From an uncultured Lachnospiraceae bacterium (GTDB lineage: Bacteria > Bacillota > Clostridia > Lachnospirales > Lachnospiraceae), in contig URPH01000004.1 in the NCBI GenBank assembly GCA_900549665.1, forward strand, positions 1 through 64,000: 64,000 bases of DNA, given 5' to 3'. A program made the translations under genes and the position numbers. A model generated the notes under the pieces. The model was not told where the DNA came from and ran no database searches. It saw only the letters and a list, made by a program, of their open reading frames with translations. Positions 49,823 through 58,507 of the stretch are shown one piece after another. Within the stretch, counting starts at the first letter, position 1. Each line of letters starts with the position of its first letter.

Positions 49823-50327
49823 TTTTTTGCAGCTCCCATTTTAAAAATGACAAATCAGATTCTTTTTTAAAGAATAAAATGTCCACAAATAATAATACAG
49901 TTCCGAGTGTGACAAAAATATCGGCAACGTTGAAAATAGGGAAATCAATCAGGATAATGTAAATAAAATCGGTAACATAATCCTGAGTAATACGGTCAAT
50001 CATATTTCCAATTCCACCAGCAGCAATCAGACACAGAAAAACATGCCAGATAAAATATTTCTTTTTGTCGGGCAGTTTGATCAATACATAGAAAATTGCT
50101 GTCAGCATGATCAAAGCAATAAATATAAATAACAGCTTTTTATTTTGCAGCATTCCAAATGCAGCTCCTCTGTTTTCAAGATAGCGGAACTGTAATACAT
50201 TTTGAATCAATATGATAGGATCCTGGTCCTTTAAATGAATGACCGCCAAATGCTTTGTCACCTGATCTGCAACAACCAGTATGGCCATAGCCAGTATGTC
50301 CAGTAAAATTTGAATATATTTTTTCAT
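49815..50327 (-). CDS. lspA: Lipoprotein signal peptidase LspA
   Basis: Aspartic membrane protease that cleaves lipoprotein signal peptides. The 170-residue protein has four helices and the two catalytic Asp motifs: GNMIDRITQDYVTDFI and FNVADIFVTLG. FRYLENRGAAFGML is also typical. Its start follows the aroB stop directly. The substrates include the lipoprotein-type carboxypeptidase encoded at 54215-55207. Confidence 0.96.
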   Translation of the reverse strand: MKKYIQILLDILAMAILVVADQVTKHLAVIHLKDQDPIILIQNVLQFRYLENRGAAFGMLQNKKLLFIFIALIMLTAIFYVLIKLPDKKKYFIWHVFLCLIAAGGIGNMIDRITQDYVTDFIYIILIDFPIFNVADIFVTLGTVLLFVDILFFKKESDLSFLKWELQKND

Positions 50328-51443
50328 TTATGCCTTCATATCCTCTTCTGTAAAATGAATTTCTTTTAATGCAGCAAGCATTTCCTCATCAGTTACAGTC
50401 ATATCGACAATACCCTTCCCAACCTTTTTTAAGAGAATGAATCGGATACCGTGATTATCGGCTTTCTTGTCCGAATGTGTCAGTGCAACAATTTCCTCCG
50501 GATCAATATCCTCTATTGTAATAGGCAGGCAGAAAGGCACAAACATATCACGGATTTCATAATAATCGTCTGATGAGATCAGATCGCGTTTCCAGGAAAT
50601 AAATGCAGCACAGATACAGCCGAGTGCAACGCATTCTCCATGAAGCAGCTTGAAATTTTTATATTTTTCTATAGCATGACCTAAAGTATGTCCAAAATTG
50701 AGCAATGCACGGTCGCCTTTTTCAAAGGGATCCTTTTCTACGATTTCTTTTTTGATCTGATTGGTCTTGTAGATCATTTCTTCCATATATTCGGGCTCAC
50801 GCTGACAGATTTCATAAAAACTGTTGATCAGCCATTCATAAAATTTACCGTCTTTGATCAATGCAGATTTTAAAACCTCTGCCATACCGGCAAAATACTG
50901 TCTGCCCGGAAGGTCATTTAAAACAGATAAATTCATATAGACCAATCGTGGCATGTGGAAGGCTCCGACCATATTTTTGTATTGTGAGAAGTCAACACCT
51001 GTCTTGCCACCGATACTGCTGTCAACCAGTGCTAAAAGTGTGGTGGGAATCTGGATGAAATCAATTCCGCGCAGGTAGGTTGCTGCACAAAAACCGGTCA
51101 GGTCACCTACGACACCACCGCCCAATGCGATCAACAGATCTTTTCTGTTAAATTTATTACGGATCAAAAATTCATAAACATTTTGTACCGTCGTAAGGTT
51201 TTTACTTTCCTCGCCTGCTTCAAATGTAAAAGATGATACTGAAATACAGCTTTTAGCAAGCAGGTTACTCAACTCATTCAGATACAGCTTCTCAACGTTG
51301 GAGTCTGTAATAATACAGATTTTCTTATCCTGCAGATTAAAATCAAGCTGATTTAATTCTTCAGTAAGATGTGAAAAATCATGTTCGTAAACAATGTCAT
51401 AACAGAATTTGTTGTCTTTATTGACGGGTAATCTCTTACTCAT
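50328..51443 (-). CDS. aroB: 3-dehydroquinate synthase AroB
   Basis: Second step of the shikimate pathway, NAD and metal dependent. The 371-residue protein has GGGVVGDLTGFCAATYLRGI, QIPTTLLALVDSSIGGKTGV, NLGHT-like FGHTLGHAIE and the helical C-terminal domain. AAAGGAGA precedes the ATG. Only 24 nt separate its start from a terminator-like hairpin, so it may be controlled by attenuation. No other aro genes are near. Confidence 0.97.
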   Translation of the reverse strand: MSKRLPVNKDNKFCYDIVYEHDFSHLTEELNQLDFNLQDKKICIITDSNVEKLYLNELSNLLAKSCISVSSFTFEAGEESKNLTTVQNVYEFLIRNKFNRKDLLIALGGGVVGDLTGFCAATYLRGIDFIQIPTTLLALVDSSIGGKTGVDFSQYKNMVGAFHMPRLVYMNLSVLNDLPGRQYFAGMAEVLKSALIKDGKFYEWLINSFYEICQREPEYMEEMIYKTNQIKKEIVEKDPFEKGDRALLNFGHTLGHAIEKYKNFKLLHGECVALGCICAAFISWKRDLISSDDYYEIRDMFVPFCLPITIEDIDPEEIVALTHSDKKADNHGIRFILLKKVGKGIVDMTVTDEEMLAALKEIHFTEEDMKA

Positions 51444-51467
51444 GGAAAATATCTCCTTTATTTCGTT

Positions 51468-51503
51468 AAAAAGGAGTATTGTAATTGCTACAATACTCCT
51501 TTT
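51468..51503 (-). terminator. Terminator between sepF and aroB
   Basis: AAAAGGAGTATTGTA (51469-51483) pairs perfectly with TACAATACTCCTTTT (51489-51503) over 5 bases; on the minus strand a T-run follows. It ends the long mre-min-sepF block but sits just before aroB. Confidence 0.88.
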
Positions 51504-51523
51504 GATTGCTTATTGTTTTTGGA

Positions 51524-52033
51524 TTATAAACCCGGATTTAAACCCGGTACATCAAAGGACCCGGAAAGGATCTGCTGAAAATCACCTGAAATATCAACAC
51601 TGGGCGGAGTAATAATTAAAATAAAATGAGAAATTTTTTGTAAATTTCCGCCAATCGCAAAGCACGAACCGGATGTAAAATCGATAATTCTCTGAGCAAT
51701 ATCCACATCAAGACCTTCCAGATTTAATACAACCGTTCTGTTTTGCAGTAATGTTTCCGTAATTTCACGAGCATCATCTACAGAGGTGGGTTTGATCACA
51801 CATACTTCCATACCATTTGTACCTGTCTTTCTCACCTGTTTTAAAGGAGTAACCTTAGAAGCAGGTTTGGATTTGGGTTTTTCTTCTTCGTAATCATTAT
51901 CTGCTTTTGCAGATGATCTTTTACGAAGAGGTTCTTCGATTTCTTCTTCATCATCATAATCATCAAAATCGTCATCATCCATATCATCATCGCCAAACTT
52001 AATAGATGATAAGAATTTATCCATTACACTCAT
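51524..52033 (-). CDS. sepF: Cell division protein SepF
   Basis: Membrane-binding protein that tethers and arranges FtsZ filaments. The 169-residue protein has the N-terminal amphipathic helix (MSVMDKFLSSIKFG), an acidic and then basic linker (residues ~15-60), and the SepF core (VCVIKPTSVDDAREITETLL, VVLNLEGLDVDIAQRIIDF, SGSCFAIGGNLQKI). It follows yggS, the ylmE-sepF order of Bacillus. ATG preceded by AGGAGAAAG. Confidence 0.95.
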   Translation of the reverse strand: MSVMDKFLSSIKFGDDDMDDDDFDDYDDEEEIEEPLRKRSSAKADNDYEEEKPKSKPASKVTPLKQVRKTGTNGMEVCVIKPTSVDDAREITETLLQNRTVVLNLEGLDVDIAQRIIDFTSGSCFAIGGNLQKISHFILIITPPSVDISGDFQQILSGSFDVPGLNPGL

Positions 52034-52043
52034 GCTCTTTCTC

Positions 52044-52742
52044 CTATTGTTTTATACTATAATCTCTTTCGCCAAAAATACCGGTACCGACTCTGACATA
52101 GGTTGCACCCTCTTCTACAGCGACTTCATAATCACCGGACATTCCCATTGATAAAACATCCATACATACATTATCAATGTTTTTCTTTATTATGTCAACA
52201 GATAATTGCTTTAATTGCGCAAAATATTGTCGATTTTGCTCCGGATCTTCAACATATGGTGCTATTGTCATCAAGCCTTTGATATGGATTCCGGGAAGCT
52301 TGGCAATTTCAGATACAAGCATGATTGCATCTTCGGTTGTAGTTCCGAATTTGGTCTCTTCTTCTGCAACGTTGACTTCGATCAGAATATCTACTTCCAC
52401 ATTTTTCTTGAGGGCTTCCTTGCTGATCTCTTCAGCCAGTCTGACACTGTCTACACTGTGGATCAGAAAAACCTTATCTACGATATATTTTACTTTGTTT
52501 CTCTGCAGATGACCGATCATATGCCATTTGATATCTTTGGGAAGAACTTCGTATTTATCAACCAGCTCCTGGACCTTGTTTTCTCCAAAATTGCGGCAGC
52601 CATGGTTGTAAATCTCTTCCAGCATGGGAACAGGCTTTGTCTTGCTTACAGCAATTAAGGTAACATCCTCCGGATTGCGATTGCTGCGCGCACATGCCTT
52701 TTCTATGTTGTCTTTTACAGCATCATAATTAGCGGTTAACAT
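52044..52742 (-). CDS. yggS: PLP homeostasis protein YggS/YlmE
   Basis: Pyridoxal-5'-phosphate-binding protein without known catalysis that affects B6 and amino-acid balance. The 232-residue product has the PLP lysine in TLIAVSKTKPV, then HGCRNFGENKVQELVDK, WHMIGHLQRNKVK and SMGMSGDYEVAVEEGATYVRVG, the standard signatures. The ATG at 52742 is preferred over a GTG three codons upstream because GAAGGTG lies 7 nt before it. Confidence 0.95.
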   Translation of the reverse strand: MLTANYDAVKDNIEKACARSNRNPEDVTLIAVSKTKPVPMLEEIYNHGCRNFGENKVQELVDKYEVLPKDIKWHMIGHLQRNKVKYIVDKVFLIHSVDSVRLAEEISKEALKKNVEVDILIEVNVAEEETKFGTTTEDAIMLVSEIAKLPGIHIKGLMTIAPYVEDPEQNRQYFAQLKQLSVDIIKKNIDNVCMDVLSMGMSGDYEVAVEEGATYVRVGTGIFGERDYSIKQ

Positions 52743-52760
52743 GTAATACACCTTCTTTTT

Positions 52761-54176
52761 TTATTCATTGATAAAATCATCTTCATTGATACTCTCTGCA
52801 TCCAATACAATATAATCGTATTCGAGCAGACCGTAATTTGTATTGGATTTTACGATAGAGTACTCATCATTGGAATATAAAATCGTAATTTCCTTGAAAT
52901 CGGCAAATCCCTTATTGATATTGTAAACACCGATCAGGGTGCCGACCTTGCTGATCGGATATTTATCCACGGAATCCGGTTTACAGATATTATCACCGAC
53001 GCGAAGCGAGTAGGTATCTACATAATAATCCGTATCTGATTCAGAATAAATCGGAATGGTCAGCTTTTCGGTAACGACAGCTCCGCTTTCGTCCTGTGTT
53101 TCACGCATAAAATATTCAACATTGCCTTTTTCATCTGTAGCAGCATATTCTTTTGGAATCAGATAAAATTCTTTTTCCACAATAGCACTGTTTGGTATCT
53201 TTAAGCCGTTTTCATTTTGCAGGATGATCTCAATATCAATAGTACGATCCTTGGCAAAGGTAATCATGGAATTGTTGAACTGAAGCTCTACCAGTGATTG
53301 TTCAGTACCTCTTTCTATGACATTGACCTTACCCCAGGAGGTATTTTGATTTTTTAAAAATTTGACCTCAACATAGCCTTCATCCTCCAATTGGGATACA
53401 CGGCTTGTATCTACCAACACCACAATGGACCACTGCTCGGAATGAATAATCTTGTAGACCGGATCATCCGTGCCGATCAGTTCATTGTCATTGAGCTGTA
53501 CCTTGGTATTTTCATCAAAATTTTTAAATTCATCAATAGTAAGGCTTTGCGGTGAAACAGCTTCAAAACCGTCGGTATTGTATACCACAACACCGCTTTC
53601 CGGTGCATAATAGAAATTTACATTACCCTTGTAATCTGTGCTTTTTAAGTTGTTTAGCATATTGTAATTACTGAGCTTTAAGACCTCTCCGAGAGTGTCA
53701 TATGAAAAATCATATGTGACACTGAATTTCCGGTCTGCATAATTGTGTGTAAAGTCAATAAAATCACTGCGAAGCTCTTTGAGATCATTGGCTGAAAGCA
53801 TTTCTGCGGAATTGTCATCCATGATTTCTGCCATATGTCCGGTCTGGTCCAGCGAATACACCAGATCTCCACAGGCAATATGCTCTCCTTCATGGGCAAA
53901 ATAATTGATATAGCCGGATGAATTGGCTGAAACAACATCTTCATCTCTTAAGATCATGCCTGTATAGACATTGGATAAGCTCAGGGAACCCTTTTGTACC
54001 TCATATCTGTTTACGTGTCCTTTTGTAAAAAAAAGAATAACACAGATAACAATATATACAAACATGACAGCAAAAATAATGACACCTGCATTGATATTGG
54101 CAAATTTACGTCGTTTGTTCAGACTGATGATATTTGATTGTCTTTTTTTTCTTTTTCTTTTATTTCTGCTTGTCAA
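52761..54176 (-). CDS. HlyD-like membrane-anchored protein in the division locus
   Basis: The 471-residue protein has a very basic N-terminus (SRNKRKRKKRQSN), one membrane helix (VIIFAVMFVYIVICVILFF, ~32-50) and a large extracellular part with a lipoyl/barrel-sandwich pattern (YEVQKGSLSLSNVYTGMILRDE, SSGYINYFAHEGEHIACGDLV), as in HlyD adaptors. No ABC transporter or outer-membrane partner gene is near, and Gram-positive cells lack an outer membrane. Its fixed place upstream of yggS-sepF suggests a cell-envelope function; nothing more can be said. Confidence 0.8.
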   Translation of the reverse strand: MTSRNKRKRKKRQSNIISLNKRRKFANINAGVIIFAVMFVYIVICVILFFTKGHVNRYEVQKGSLSLSNVYTGMILRDEDVVSANSSGYINYFAHEGEHIACGDLVYSLDQTGHMAEIMDDNSAEMLSANDLKELRSDFIDFTHNYADRKFSVTYDFSYDTLGEVLKLSNYNMLNNLKSTDYKGNVNFYYAPESGVVVYNTDGFEAVSPQSLTIDEFKNFDENTKVQLNDNELIGTDDPVYKIIHSEQWSIVVLVDTSRVSQLEDEGYVEVKFLKNQNTSWGKVNVIERGTEQSLVELQFNNSMITFAKDRTIDIEIILQNENGLKIPNSAIVEKEFYLIPKEYAATDEKGNVEYFMRETQDESGAVVTEKLTIPIYSESDTDYYVDTYSLRVGDNICKPDSVDKYPISKVGTLIGVYNINKGFADFKEITILYSNDEYSIVKSNTNYGLLEYDYIVLDAESINEDDFINE

Positions 54177-54214
54177 AACCTACACTCCAATATCGGGAAT
54201 TATTCAGGACTGAT

Positions 54215-55207
54215 TCAGGACTGATTGACTGTCGCAATCAAATCATACATTTCATCATAGAGATAATCCCTCTGGGTACATTTTAAAATTACGGATATAT
54301 ATGGATTCCCGTAAGAATCCTTTGATAATAAAACCAGACAGTTTCCGGCAGCACTCGTGGTTCCGGTTTTGCCGCCTATTACGACCACGCCTCCGGGAAC
54401 ACTATGATTGCCATTGATAAAATTATTGGTTGATTTCAAAGTCAGTTCCTTTGGTTCGCCCTGTGCATCGTGGTACACACCGGTATATTCATTGGATGAG
54501 ATGATCTGGATAAATTCATCGTATTTAATTGCTTCGTTGAAAATCAGATACATGTCATAAGCGGTCACATAGTGTGCATCCTGTGTCAGTCCGTGCGGAT
54601 TCATAAAATGACAGTTGGTTGCACCAAGTTCAAGAGCTTCGGTATTCATCAATTCCACAAACTGGTCTACACTTCCCGAAATATATTCCGCTATCATTAC
54701 TGCAGCATCATTGCCGGATGCAATTAACAGCGCATGCAATGCCTGAGACAAAGTCATGGTATCCCCGGGCGATATACCAACAAGGCTTGCACCGGATTCC
54801 TGAATGGTCACATTGGAGGATGCAGTAAGCATATCATCAAGGTTGCCATATTTAAGGGCGATAATAGCCGTCATGACCTTGGTAAGACTTGCCGGATTCA
54901 ACTGTTCGGTACTGTTTTTGTTATAAAGGACCTGATGATCATTGAGATCACAAAGAAGTACCGCTTCTGACTGTGAGGTATCAATCATGGTATTGTTGGA
55001 TACACTGTCCGTGATAACACACAGATCTTCTGCAAAAAAGGAAGCTCGGTCACCCTTATCCGTTCCGGTAAAACGGTACGCAGAAACAGGGCTGTTTAAA
55101 TCATATTCCATACTATATGGCTTAGACTTTTCACAACCCGTTAATACAGTTGATATTAAAATGAAAATACATACGATCAGATATTTAGCTTTATTTGTAC
55201 ATTTCAC
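54215..55207 (-). CDS. D-alanyl-D-alanine carboxypeptidase (S11 family), lipoprotein
   Basis: Trims the terminal D-Ala of peptidoglycan stem peptides. The S11 motifs are present: SLTK in NPASLTKVMTAII, SGN in IASGNDAAVMI, and KTG in GGKTGTTSAAG. The N-terminus is a lipoprotein signal: YLIVCIFILISTVLTGC with a lipobox Cys. The GTG at 55207 is taken as start because GAGGAG lies 12 nt upstream and the signal follows; this overlaps mgsA by 17 nt. The product is 330 residues. Confidence 0.92.
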   Translation of the reverse strand: MKCTNKAKYLIVCIFILISTVLTGCEKSKPYSMEYDLNSPVSAYRFTGTDKGDRASFFAEDLCVITDSVSNNTMIDTSQSEAVLLCDLNDHQVLYNKNSTEQLNPASLTKVMTAIIALKYGNLDDMLTASSNVTIQESGASLVGISPGDTMTLSQALHALLIASGNDAAVMIAEYISGSVDQFVELMNTEALELGATNCHFMNPHGLTQDAHYVTAYDMYLIFNEAIKYDEFIQIISSNEYTGVYHDAQGEPKELTLKSTNNFINGNHSVPGGVVVIGGKTGTTSAAGNCLVLLSKDSYGNPYISVILKCTQRDYLYDEMYDLIATVNQS

Positions 55208-55586
55208 GCCACTCGAGATCTCCTCTGTCAAGTGATTTAATCAATAGCTCTGCACTGGCCAAATTGGTGGCAAGCGGTATATTGTGCATATCGCATAATT
55301 TAACGACATTGTTTACATCCGGCTCATGGCTTTTGGGTGTGAGCGGATCTCTTAAGAAGATAACAAGATCGATCTGATTGTGCTCTATCTGAGCTCCGAT
55401 CTGTTGTTCTCCGCCAAGATGTCCTGCCAGATATTTGTGAACATTTAGGTTGGTAACCTCTTCGATCAGCCGGCCGGTTGTTCCGGTTGCATATAGTTCG
55501 TTTTTGCTCAATATTCCTCGATATGCGATACAGAAATTCTGCATCAGTTTTTTCTTTGCATCATGTGCGATTAATGCAATGTTCAT
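55191..55586 (-). CDS. mgsA: Methylglyoxal synthase MgsA
   Basis: Converts dihydroxyacetone phosphate to methylglyoxal, a bypass of lower glycolysis. The 131-residue protein has ALIAHDAKKKLMQNF, YATGTTGRLIEE, HLGGEQQIGAQIEHNQIDLV and FLRDPLTPKSHEPDVNNVVK, the phosphate-binding and catalytic signatures. It lies between rodA and the carboxypeptidase gene, the arrangement also seen in several clostridia and bacilli to a degree; a direct link to wall synthesis is not shown. Confidence 0.96.
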   Translation of the reverse strand: MNIALIAHDAKKKLMQNFCIAYRGILSKNELYATGTTGRLIEEVTNLNVHKYLAGHLGGEQQIGAQIEHNQIDLVIFLRDPLTPKSHEPDVNNVVKLCDMHNIPLATNLASAELLIKSLDRGDLEWREMYK

Positions 55587-55602
55587 TGAAATTCCCTCTC
55601 TC

Positions 55603-56715
55603 CTAACTGTATTTTCGTACTCCCTGCAGTCTGACGTTTAATACAAACCCCATACCTATGTATAAACTCAACAGAGAAGTAAGGCCATAGCTTACAAACG
55701 GCAGCGGCAGACCGGTATTGGGCATAAGCCCCGTAGCAACCGCTATATTCATAAAACTCTGGAAGCCGATGATGGTTCCCATTCCAATACATATCACGGC
55801 TCCTTCGATATCGGGAGCCCTTTTCGCGACCAGAATACATTCTATGGAAATCAGCATCAACAATATAATAACAATACATCCACCTATGAATCCGAGCTCT
55901 TCACCGATAATTGCAAAAATAAAGTCGGTCTGCGGTTCGGATATAAAATTGCCGTTTTTAACAGAAGCAATCTCATTGTTATTGAGGCCCTTACCGGTCA
56001 GACGACCGGAGCCTATGGCAATTTTGGAATTGTTTTGCTGGTAGCCTTCGGTATTGACATATTCATCCGGATGCAGCCAGGCCATAATACGGTTCTGCTG
56101 ATAGTCCTTGAGGATCTTCTGATCCTCCTGCAAAATCAAAGAAAGCATTATCATACCAATAGGAATGATGATCGCCAGAGCACCGAAAATAATCTTGTAA
56201 TTCAGACCGCCGGCATATAGCAGGATGCAAAAGATAACGATCAGCATAATACTGGTGGAAAGATCCGGCTGTTTGTAGATCAGATACCATTGCGGGATAA
56301 ACAGCAATACCATAAACAACAGATTCTTGAATGTATTAAAATGTTCCTTATGTTTCATAATATACTGTGCATAAAATAAAATCAATAAGATTTTGGCCGT
56401 CTCGGATGGTTGGAAACGAATACCGGCAATGGTGATCCATCGTTGCGCGTTGTTGGAGGAATCTCCCACAAAATTAACAAGTATCAGCAGACCTAAATTC
56501 AGGAAATATAAAATCCAGTAAAATTTCAAAAAAATATGATAATCAAACAGAGAAATCACAACCATCAGAAAAACACCGACAATCAGTCCTACCATCTGCT
56601 TGGACTGAAACTCGGAATTAGCACTGCCGATTGCTAATATTCCGATAACGGAAATAGCAATCAGCATAATGACTAATTTGAAATTATAATCGATCACACG
56701 ATATCTTTTAAACAC
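55603..56715 (-). CDS. rodA: Rod shape-determining SEDS glycosyltransferase RodA
   Basis: Polymerises peptidoglycan in the elongation machine with PBP2. The 370-residue protein has about ten helices and the motifs RFQPSETAKILLILF, QTDFIFAIIGEELGF and GLPLPFVSYGLTSLLSLYIG. It is 3' of minCDE and in the same operon as mreBCD and PBP2, which supports RodA rather than FtsW. The paralogue at 4483-5817 is longer and differently placed. Confidence 0.94.
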   Translation of the reverse strand: MFKRYRVIDYNFKLVIMLIAISVIGILAIGSANSEFQSKQMVGLIVGVFLMVVISLFDYHIFLKFYWILYFLNLGLLILVNFVGDSSNNAQRWITIAGIRFQPSETAKILLILFYAQYIMKHKEHFNTFKNLLFMVLLFIPQWYLIYKQPDLSTSIMLIVIFCILLYAGGLNYKIIFGALAIIIPIGMIMLSLILQEDQKILKDYQQNRIMAWLHPDEYVNTEGYQQNNSKIAIGSGRLTGKGLNNNEIASVKNGNFISEPQTDFIFAIIGEELGFIGGCIVIILLMLISIECILVAKRAPDIEGAVICIGMGTIIGFQSFMNIAVATGLMPNTGLPLPFVSYGLTSLLSLYIGMGFVLNVRLQGVRKYS

Positions 56716-56735
56716 GTTGAATCTCCTATTGCTCT

Positions 56736-56951
56736 CTACCAGAAAACATTGATCTTTCTTTTTGAAAATTCCAATTCCAATGTACTGGTATCAATCTGCA
56801 TGTATTTACAAAGGATTTTTGCAATATCCTTTTTTATCATTTCCATAACCTCAGGCGAACAGTCAATCCGATCTGAAATCAGAAGTATTTTTAATCGATC
56901 TTTTGCAATCTGACTGGATTTTTTTCTTTTAAAAGACCAAAAGCTGCGCAT
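56736..56951 (-). CDS. minE: Cell division topological specificity factor MinE
   Basis: Drives MinCD oscillation by stimulating MinD ATPase. The 71-residue protein has the basic N-terminal amphipathic part (FWSFKRKKSSQIAKDRLKIL), ISDRIDCSPEVMEMIKKDI and the topological domain ILCKYMQIDTSTLELEFS. ATG 56951 is preferred, 8 nt after GGGAGG; an upstream GTG abuts that site. A full MinCDE set is unusual in Bacilli, which use DivIVA, but known in Clostridia. Confidence 0.94.
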   Translation of the reverse strand: MRSFWSFKRKKSSQIAKDRLKILLISDRIDCSPEVMEMIKKDIAKILCKYMQIDTSTLELEFSKRKINVFW

Positions 56952-56975
56952 ATCAAACACCTCCCATTATATAAC

Positions 56976-57767
56976 TTACACTCTCTGAAAAATACCGTTT
57001 AACCGAAACCAGATTGATTTTTCCTTTTCGGGTGAATATAAAGGTACATCTTCGCCGAGTATCCGTTTGCAGATGTTCATATATGCCTTGCCTGCAGGTG
57101 CATCGCTGCACACAAGCGGTTCGCCGTGATTGGTTGATATGACAATATTTTCATCGTCATAAATAGCACCGATCAGATGAACGGATAAAATATCAACAAC
57201 ATCATCAATGCTCATCATGTCCCCGCGTTTGATCATTTCAGGGCGTAAACGGTTGATGATCAAATCAATCTGCCCCATCTCATATGCATTTAACAGTCCG
57301 ATGATACGGTCTGCATCCCGGATGGCCGATACCTCGGGAGTTGTGACCACGATAGCACGGTCTGCTCCTGCAACTGCATTTTTAAAGCCCTGCTCAATAC
57401 CGGCCGGACAGTCTAAAATAATGTAATCAAACTGATCCTTCAGCTGGTCTGTCAGTTTTTTCATCTGTTCCGGATTAACGGAATCCTTGTCCCTTGTCTG
57501 GGCACTCGGAAGAAGGCTTAGTCCGGGATAACGCTTGTCCTTGATCAAAGCCTGCTTGATCCGGCAGTTTCCTTCAATAACATCAACCAGATTGTATACA
57601 ATCCTGTTCTCCAGTCCCAGGACAACATCCAGATTGCGCAGGCCGATGTCCGTGTCGATCAGGACCACTTTTTTGCCAAGAACGGCAAGTCCTGTTCCTA
57701 TGTTTGCGCTTGTGGTGGTTTTACCAACCCCACCTTTACCTGATGTGACGACAATTACTTCACTCAT
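56976..57767 (-). CDS. minD: Septum site-determining ATPase MinD
   Basis: ParA-like ATPase that carries MinC on the membrane. The 263-residue protein has the deviant Walker A VTSGKGGVGKTTTSANIG, switch LIDTDIGLRNLDVVLG, and FDYIILDCPAGIEQGF. The C-terminus (KEKSIWFRLNGIFQRV) is the amphipathic membrane-targeting helix. GGAGGATTT precedes the ATG. Confidence 0.97.
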   Translation of the reverse strand: MSEVIVVTSGKGGVGKTTTSANIGTGLAVLGKKVVLIDTDIGLRNLDVVLGLENRIVYNLVDVIEGNCRIKQALIKDKRYPGLSLLPSAQTRDKDSVNPEQMKKLTDQLKDQFDYIILDCPAGIEQGFKNAVAGADRAIVVTTPEVSAIRDADRIIGLLNAYEMGQIDLIINRLRPEMIKRGDMMSIDDVVDILSVHLIGAIYDDENIVISTNHGEPLVCSDAPAGKAYMNICKRILGEDVPLYSPEKEKSIWFRLNGIFQRV

Positions 57768-57803
57768 AGAAATCCTCCGATTTTCATCATCGTCCCCCGG
57801 AAT

Positions 57804-58496
57804 TCAGTATTGATATTCCGGTAATTCTTTGGTAAAGTCCAATTCCGAAAATGTAAATTTACCTGCTTTGACATAGGCAATTTTCGGCTGTTTTTTATTT
57901 AGGGTAAATAACTCTTTTTTTTCTTTGCGGTATTTTACTTTTCCGATTTTTAAATTTTCTGCGGAAAATTCCAATGCGGCGATAAAACGCTCTTCATCTT
58001 CTTTCTTACCGGCAAATACCGTTCCGTAAATTGTTCCCAAAACAATGACGTTTCCTTTTGCAAATATGGCAGCTCCTTTTTCTACATTGCCCATAACAAT
58101 GATATTTCCATCGGTTTCCAAAGAAAAGCCATCGGTCAGACTGCCCTTGTAAAATTCAAAACATCCATTGGCCTTTTGAGAATTTTTATCCTGTGCCTGT
58201 TGTTTGATTTCATCCAGACATTTGGAAAAATATGTATTTTCCTCCTGATTGGTACATACCACACAAATAATGTTTATCTGACTGACATCTAAAATTGCAC
58301 CGGTCAGCGCTTCTATTTCATCATCAGATAATTCCCGCCCTTCAAAACGAAGGACTATTGATGCATTTTTAAAAAAAGAAGCTGTTTTTTCAAAGCTGAT
58401 GCGCGTATCCTGCAGGATTTTTTCAAAATCGGCTTTATCAGACAATCTTACGGAAATTCCGTTTGGAAAACTTTTAATAACTACATTTCCGTTCAT
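57804..58496 (-). CDS. minC: Septum site-determining protein MinC
   Basis: Inhibits FtsZ polymerisation away from midcell. The 230-residue protein has the N-terminal FtsZ-inhibitory domain and the C-terminal right-handed beta-helix with its glycine pattern (GNIIVMGNVEKGAAIFAKGN, VLGTIYGTVFAGKKEDEERF). Sequence is divergent at the N-terminus, as usual. First of the three min genes, 11 nt after the PBP2 gene. GGAGGTTTTACT precedes the ATG. Confidence 0.93.
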   Translation of the reverse strand: MNGNVVIKSFPNGISVRLSDKADFEKILQDTRISFEKTASFFKNASIVLRFEGRELSDDEIEALTGAILDVSQINIICVVCTNQEENTYFSKCLDEIKQQAQDKNSQKANGCFEFYKGSLTDGFSLETDGNIIVMGNVEKGAAIFAKGNVIVLGTIYGTVFAGKKEDEERFIAALEFSAENLKIGKVKYRKEKKELFTLNKKQPKIAYVKAGKFTFSELDFTKELPEYQY

Positions 58497-58507
58497 AGTA
58501 AAACCTC

